DNA of 15,332 nucleotides from Actinomycetes bacterium (GTDB taxonomy: Bacteria > Actinomycetota > Actinomycetes > Mycobacteriales > Mycobacteriaceae), in NCBI GenBank assembly GCA_023460175.1, contig JAEWRC010000227.1:1-15332 (forward strand), read 5' to 3'. How positions within the stretch are numbered: the first letter of the stretch is position 1; every line of letters starts with the position of its first letter. The notes beneath the pieces were generated by a model that was not told the DNA's origin, did not search any database, and was given only the letters and a program-made list of their open reading frames with translations. Made by a program: the position numbers and the translations under genes. This document shows positions 13,010 to 15,332 of the stretch, piece after piece.

Positions 13010-14943
13010 CCATGCCGGCCGGCACGGTGATCGCCGGATACACCGTCGAGCGCAAACTCGGCGCCGGCGGCATGGGGACGGTGTACCTGGCGCGGCACCC
13101 GTCGCTGCCGCGCAGCGACGCCCTGAAGGTGCTCTCCGCGGAGTTCTCCGCCGACCCACAGTTCCGCGCCCGGTTTCGTCGAGAGGCGGATCTCGCTGCG
13201 GGACTGGATCATCCGAACGTCGTCCGGGTGTATACCCGCGGCGAGACCGAGGACGGCCGGCTGTGGATGGCCATGCAGTACGTCGAGGGCACGGATGCCG
13301 GTGCGGTCCTGGACTCCGAGCCGATGGACCCGGCCCGCGCGGTGCACATCGTCGCCGAGGTCGCCAAGGCGCTGGACTACGCCCATTCCCGCAAGCTGCT
13401 GCACCGCGACATCAAACCCGCCAACTTCCTGCTGTCCGGGCCCGTCGGCCCCGCGGAGCGGGTCCTGCTCGCCGACTTCGGCATTGCCCGCGCCGCCGAC
13501 GACGCCACCCGGCTCACCGCCACCGGATCGATGGTCGCCACGGTGGCCTACGCCTCCCCCGAGGCCGTGGAGGGCCGGCCGCTGGACCACCGCTCCGATC
13601 TGTATTCGCTGGGGTGCGCGCTGTTCCGGATGCTCACCGACCGCACCCCGTTCCAGGGCGTCGGGCCGATGTCGGCGGTGATGATGGCGCACGTCATGCG
13701 CCCGCCGCCGCGGGCCACCGAGGTGGCGCCCTGGCTGCCGCCGGGCCTCGACGCGGTGATCGCGACCGCGATGGCCAAGGATCCCGCGGCCCGCTACCAG
13801 AGCGCCCGCGAGTTGGCCGTCGCCGCGCAGACGGCGTTGGGCGGCGGTCAACCCCGGCAACCGCAGCCCGGCGCGCCGGCACCGGCCTACGGCGAACCCA
13901 CCCCGAACTGGATGACCGACGCCACCCAGACCTATCCGAGCGGGTACTACAGCGGTCCGCACACCCGCCAGGGCCCGCCGGGCGGCCGTCCTCGCAGCCG
14001 TCGTCGCGGACTGTGGCTGACCGCTGGGGCGCTGGCACTGGTCGCGGTGGTCGTCGGCGCGATGCTGCTGGTCCCGCGCGGCGAGGACCGCACCCCGTAT
14101 CCGGCGCAGATGTTCGCCCACACCTTCGGGGCCACCCGACTCGACCAGCGACCCACGGCCGTCGCGGCGCTGGGTCCCGGCGACGCCGACACGGCACTGT
14201 CGCTGGGGGTCCAGCCGGTGGCGCTGCTGGCCCCCGGCGGCACGGTCCCCAGCTGGCTGCGCAAACTCTTCGACGGCGAACCGACGATCCTCGAGGCGGC
14301 CGACCCCGCGGCGATCGCCGCGGCCCGCGCCGACCTGATCGTCGACACCGGCGTCGACCTCGACCGTCGGCTCTACGAACGGCTCGCGGCAGTCGCACCG
14401 ACCATCACCCGGCCCAACACCAGCGGGGCACCGTTCACCCCGCAGCTGCAATTGTCCTGGCTCGGCGGCATTCTCGGGGAGGGCACCCGCGCCGCCGAGG
14501 TGGCCCGCGACGTCGGCGCCGAACAGTCCGCACTGCGCGCCGAGAACCCGGGGTTCGCCGACCGGAGCGTCACCGTCTTCAATTTCACCGCCTCGGGACT
14601 GTCGGCCGCGCTGGCCGAGTCGCCGGCCGGCACCTACCTGACCAGCCTGGGCTTCACCTATAACTCGAAGCTGCCCGGTCGGCCCGACGGCGCCCCGGAA
14701 ATTCCGCTGCACCCCGACGCGCTGTTCGACTACCCCAGCGATGTCGCGGTGATCGTGCGCACCGACCCCGCCGCCGGCAACGGCGCCTTCGGCGGGCTGC
14801 CCGACCCGTTCAGCGCCTACGGCGGCGCTCAACTCATCGTCGACGACCCCGACGCCGTGGCCGCGCTGGCCGGTGCGGGTCCGGCGGCCACGCGCTACCT
14901 CAACGACACCCTGGTGCCCCAACTTCGAGACCGACTGCGTTGA
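13006..14943 (+). CDS. Transmembrane Ser/Thr protein kinase with an extracellular siderophore-binding-protein-like domain
   Basis: The protein has 645 residues. The N-terminal kinase domain (about 12-280) has all catalytic elements: glycine loop LGAGGMGTVY (18-27), Lys41, Glu60, HRDIKPAN (133-140, catalytic Asp135), DFG (157-159) and SPE (184-186). The activation loop contains Thr171 and Thr173, where mycobacterial kinases usually autophosphorylate. A Pro/Gly-rich juxtamembrane part follows, then one membrane helix (about 336-356). The outer part (about 366-645) resembles a whole class III substrate-binding protein (FecB/FepB/BtuF): RPTAVAALGPGDAD (382-395), ADLIV (442-446), LYERLAAVAPTI (456-467) and the closing FGGLP, IVDDPDAVAAL and LVPQL. 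A role as a metal-chelate sensor is inferred. The start is GTG at 13006, overlapping the lipoprotein stop; ATG at 13012 is an alternative. Confidence 0.88.
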   Translation: MTMPAGTVIAGYTVERKLGAGGMGTVYLARHPSLPRSDALKVLSAEFSADPQFRARFRREADLAAGLDHPNVVRVYTRGETEDGRLWMAMQYVEGTDAGAVLDSEPMDPARAVHIVAEVAKALDYAHSRKLLHRDIKPANFLLSGPVGPAERVLLADFGIARAADDATRLTATGSMVATVAYASPEAVEGRPLDHRSDLYSLGCALFRMLTDRTPFQGVGPMSAVMMAHVMRPPPRATEVAPWLPPGLDAVIATAMAKDPAARYQSARELAVAAQTALGGGQPRQPQPGAPAPAYGEPTPNWMTDATQTYPSGYYSGPHTRQGPPGGRPRSRRRGLWLTAGALALVAVVVGAMLLVPRGEDRTPYPAQMFAHTFGATRLDQRPTAVAALGPGDADTALSLGVQPVALLAPGGTVPSWLRKLFDGEPTILEAADPAAIAAARADLIVDTGVDLDRRLYERLAAVAPTITRPNTSGAPFTPQLQLSWLGGILGEGTRAAEVARDVGAEQSALRAENPGFADRSVTVFNFTASGLSAALAESPAGTYLTSLGFTYNSKLPGRPDGAPEIPLHPDALFDYPSDVAVIVRTDPAAGNGAFGGLPDPFSAYGGAQLIVDDPDAVAALAGAGPAATRYLNDTLVPQLRDRLR

Positions 14944-14952
14944 GGGCGGCCG

Positions 14953-14984
14953 TAGACTCTGCCGAATCGGACGCCGGAAGGGGG
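14953..14984 (+). promoter_or_regulatory. Putative promoter and ribosome-binding site of the second lipoprotein gene
   Basis: A -10-like TAGACT (14953-14958) begins ten bases after the kinase stop, and GGAAGGGGG (14976-14984) lies eight bases before the GTG start. The sequence between them (GGACGCC before GGAAG) resembles the leader of the first lipoprotein gene (GACGGCA before GGAAC). The gene may therefore have its own promoter as well as read-through from the kinase. Confidence 0.35.
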
Positions 14985-14992
14985 TCACCGCG

Positions 14993-15313
14993 GTGACGGT
15001 GCGAAAGCTGCGCTCGGCAGCGCTGGGGCTGACGGCGGCGCTACTGCTCGGCGGGTGCGCGAGCACCGTGGGCGGTACCGCGTTGCGCCACCCGGATTTC
15101 GACCCGCTGGCCGCCAATCCCGCCCTGCTGCAACCCGGCAACTACCCCACCACGCCGCGGCCTGCGCTGGGCCCCGCGGGCGCCTCCGGTCACCTCGTCG
15201 AAGCCCGCCGGATGGCCGACTACACCGTGCTGCCCTTCCAAGTCGACCCGGCCCTGGTCAAGAGCAGCAGCATGGGCGTCCGCCGCATCAAGGACCCCCA
15301 CGCCCGGGGGTAG
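14993..15313 (+). CDS. Short DUF7373-like lipoprotein, truncated copy of the upstream one
   Basis: This 106-residue reading frame starts at GTG 14993 (GTG 14999 is possible) and ends at TAG 15311-15313. It has a signal peptide and lipobox ALLLGGC, with the lipidated Cys at residue 22. Its first 85 or so residues closely parallel the lipoprotein before the kinase: both share TTPRPALG, EARRMA and VLPF-VD at matching places. After VDPALV the similarity stops, and 20 residues later the frame ends, whereas the paralogue has 407 residues. It is either a truncated or frameshifted gene, possibly at the G-run 15305-15310, or a genuinely short lipoprotein. The window ends 19 bases later, so what follows cannot be judged. 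Confidence 0.65.
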   Translation: MTVRKLRSAALGLTAALLLGGCASTVGGTALRHPDFDPLAANPALLQPGNYPTTPRPALGPAGASGHLVEARRMADYTVLPFQVDPALVKSSSMGVRRIKDPHARG

Positions 15314-15332
15314 GCGTTCCCCGCCCCGCTCC

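Noticed and set aside
12967..15141. A long minus-strand open frame opposite the kinase gene
   Set aside because: Low-complexity Gly/Arg/Val translation without motifs; the plus strand encodes an intact kinase.
1..15332. CRISPR arrays, insertion sequences, tRNA or rRNA genes
   Set aside because: No regular repeat-spacer pattern, transposase motif, terminal inverted repeats or tRNA/rRNA signature was seen.

Overview
The window is high-GC DNA with tightly packed, often overlapping genes (ATGA and GTGA junctions, several GTG starts). Its families point to a mycobacterium, most likely an environmental Mycolicibacterium-type species: DUF7373-like lipoproteins, an Rv0203-like haem-binding secreted protein, a membrane-anchored Ser/Thr protein kinase and ACAD10/11-type phosphotransferases. 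This assignment is inferred from gene content; no rRNA or tRNA gene is present to confirm it.

Layout. (1) 1-195: the C-terminal tail of an unidentified Pro/Gly-rich protein. (2) 197-1914, minus strand: a two-gene unit of an aldo-keto reductase and a short-chain dehydrogenase joined by an ATGA overlap. (3) 1915-2205: a divergent intergenic region with a textbook intrinsic terminator and a structured stretch before it. (4) 2206-4097, plus strand: aldehyde dehydrogenase plus a SnoaL/NTF2-like protein, joined by a GTGA overlap. (5) 4195-8759: a molybdenum hydroxylase of the xanthine dehydrogenase/CO dehydrogenase family, split into two convergent units. The large subunit and a CoxG-like membrane protein are on the plus strand; the FAD subunit and [2Fe-2S] subunit are on the minus strand. 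A perfect 36-bp palindrome lies where the units meet. (6) 8947-11084, plus strand: an FHA-HTH regulator overlapping a phosphotransferase-family kinase gene. (7) 11213-11575: a small secreted haemophore-like protein followed by a strong hairpin. (8) 11786-15313, plus strand: a DUF7373-like lipoprotein, a transmembrane Ser/Thr kinase, and a second, short copy of the lipoprotein.

How the parts may fit. Regions 2, 4 and 5 supply redox enzymes acting on carbonyl compounds or heterocycles. The large subunit lacks the active-site loop of true CO dehydrogenase, so CO is unlikely to be its substrate. The same 20-nt element, CTGAGCGAGTGCNNAGCAGC, lies just upstream of both convergent halves, so the two halves are probably co-regulated. 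Part of it recurs upstream of the divergent FHA-HTH gene.

The most unusual protein is the kinase. Its extracellular half looks like a complete iron-siderophore/cobalamin-type substrate-binding protein (FecB/BtuF fold). This suggests a one-component receptor kinase that senses a metal chelate or similar ligand. It sits between duplicated lipoproteins, next to a haemophore-like gene, and 3 kb from an FHA-containing DNA-binding protein that could read its phosphothreonine output.
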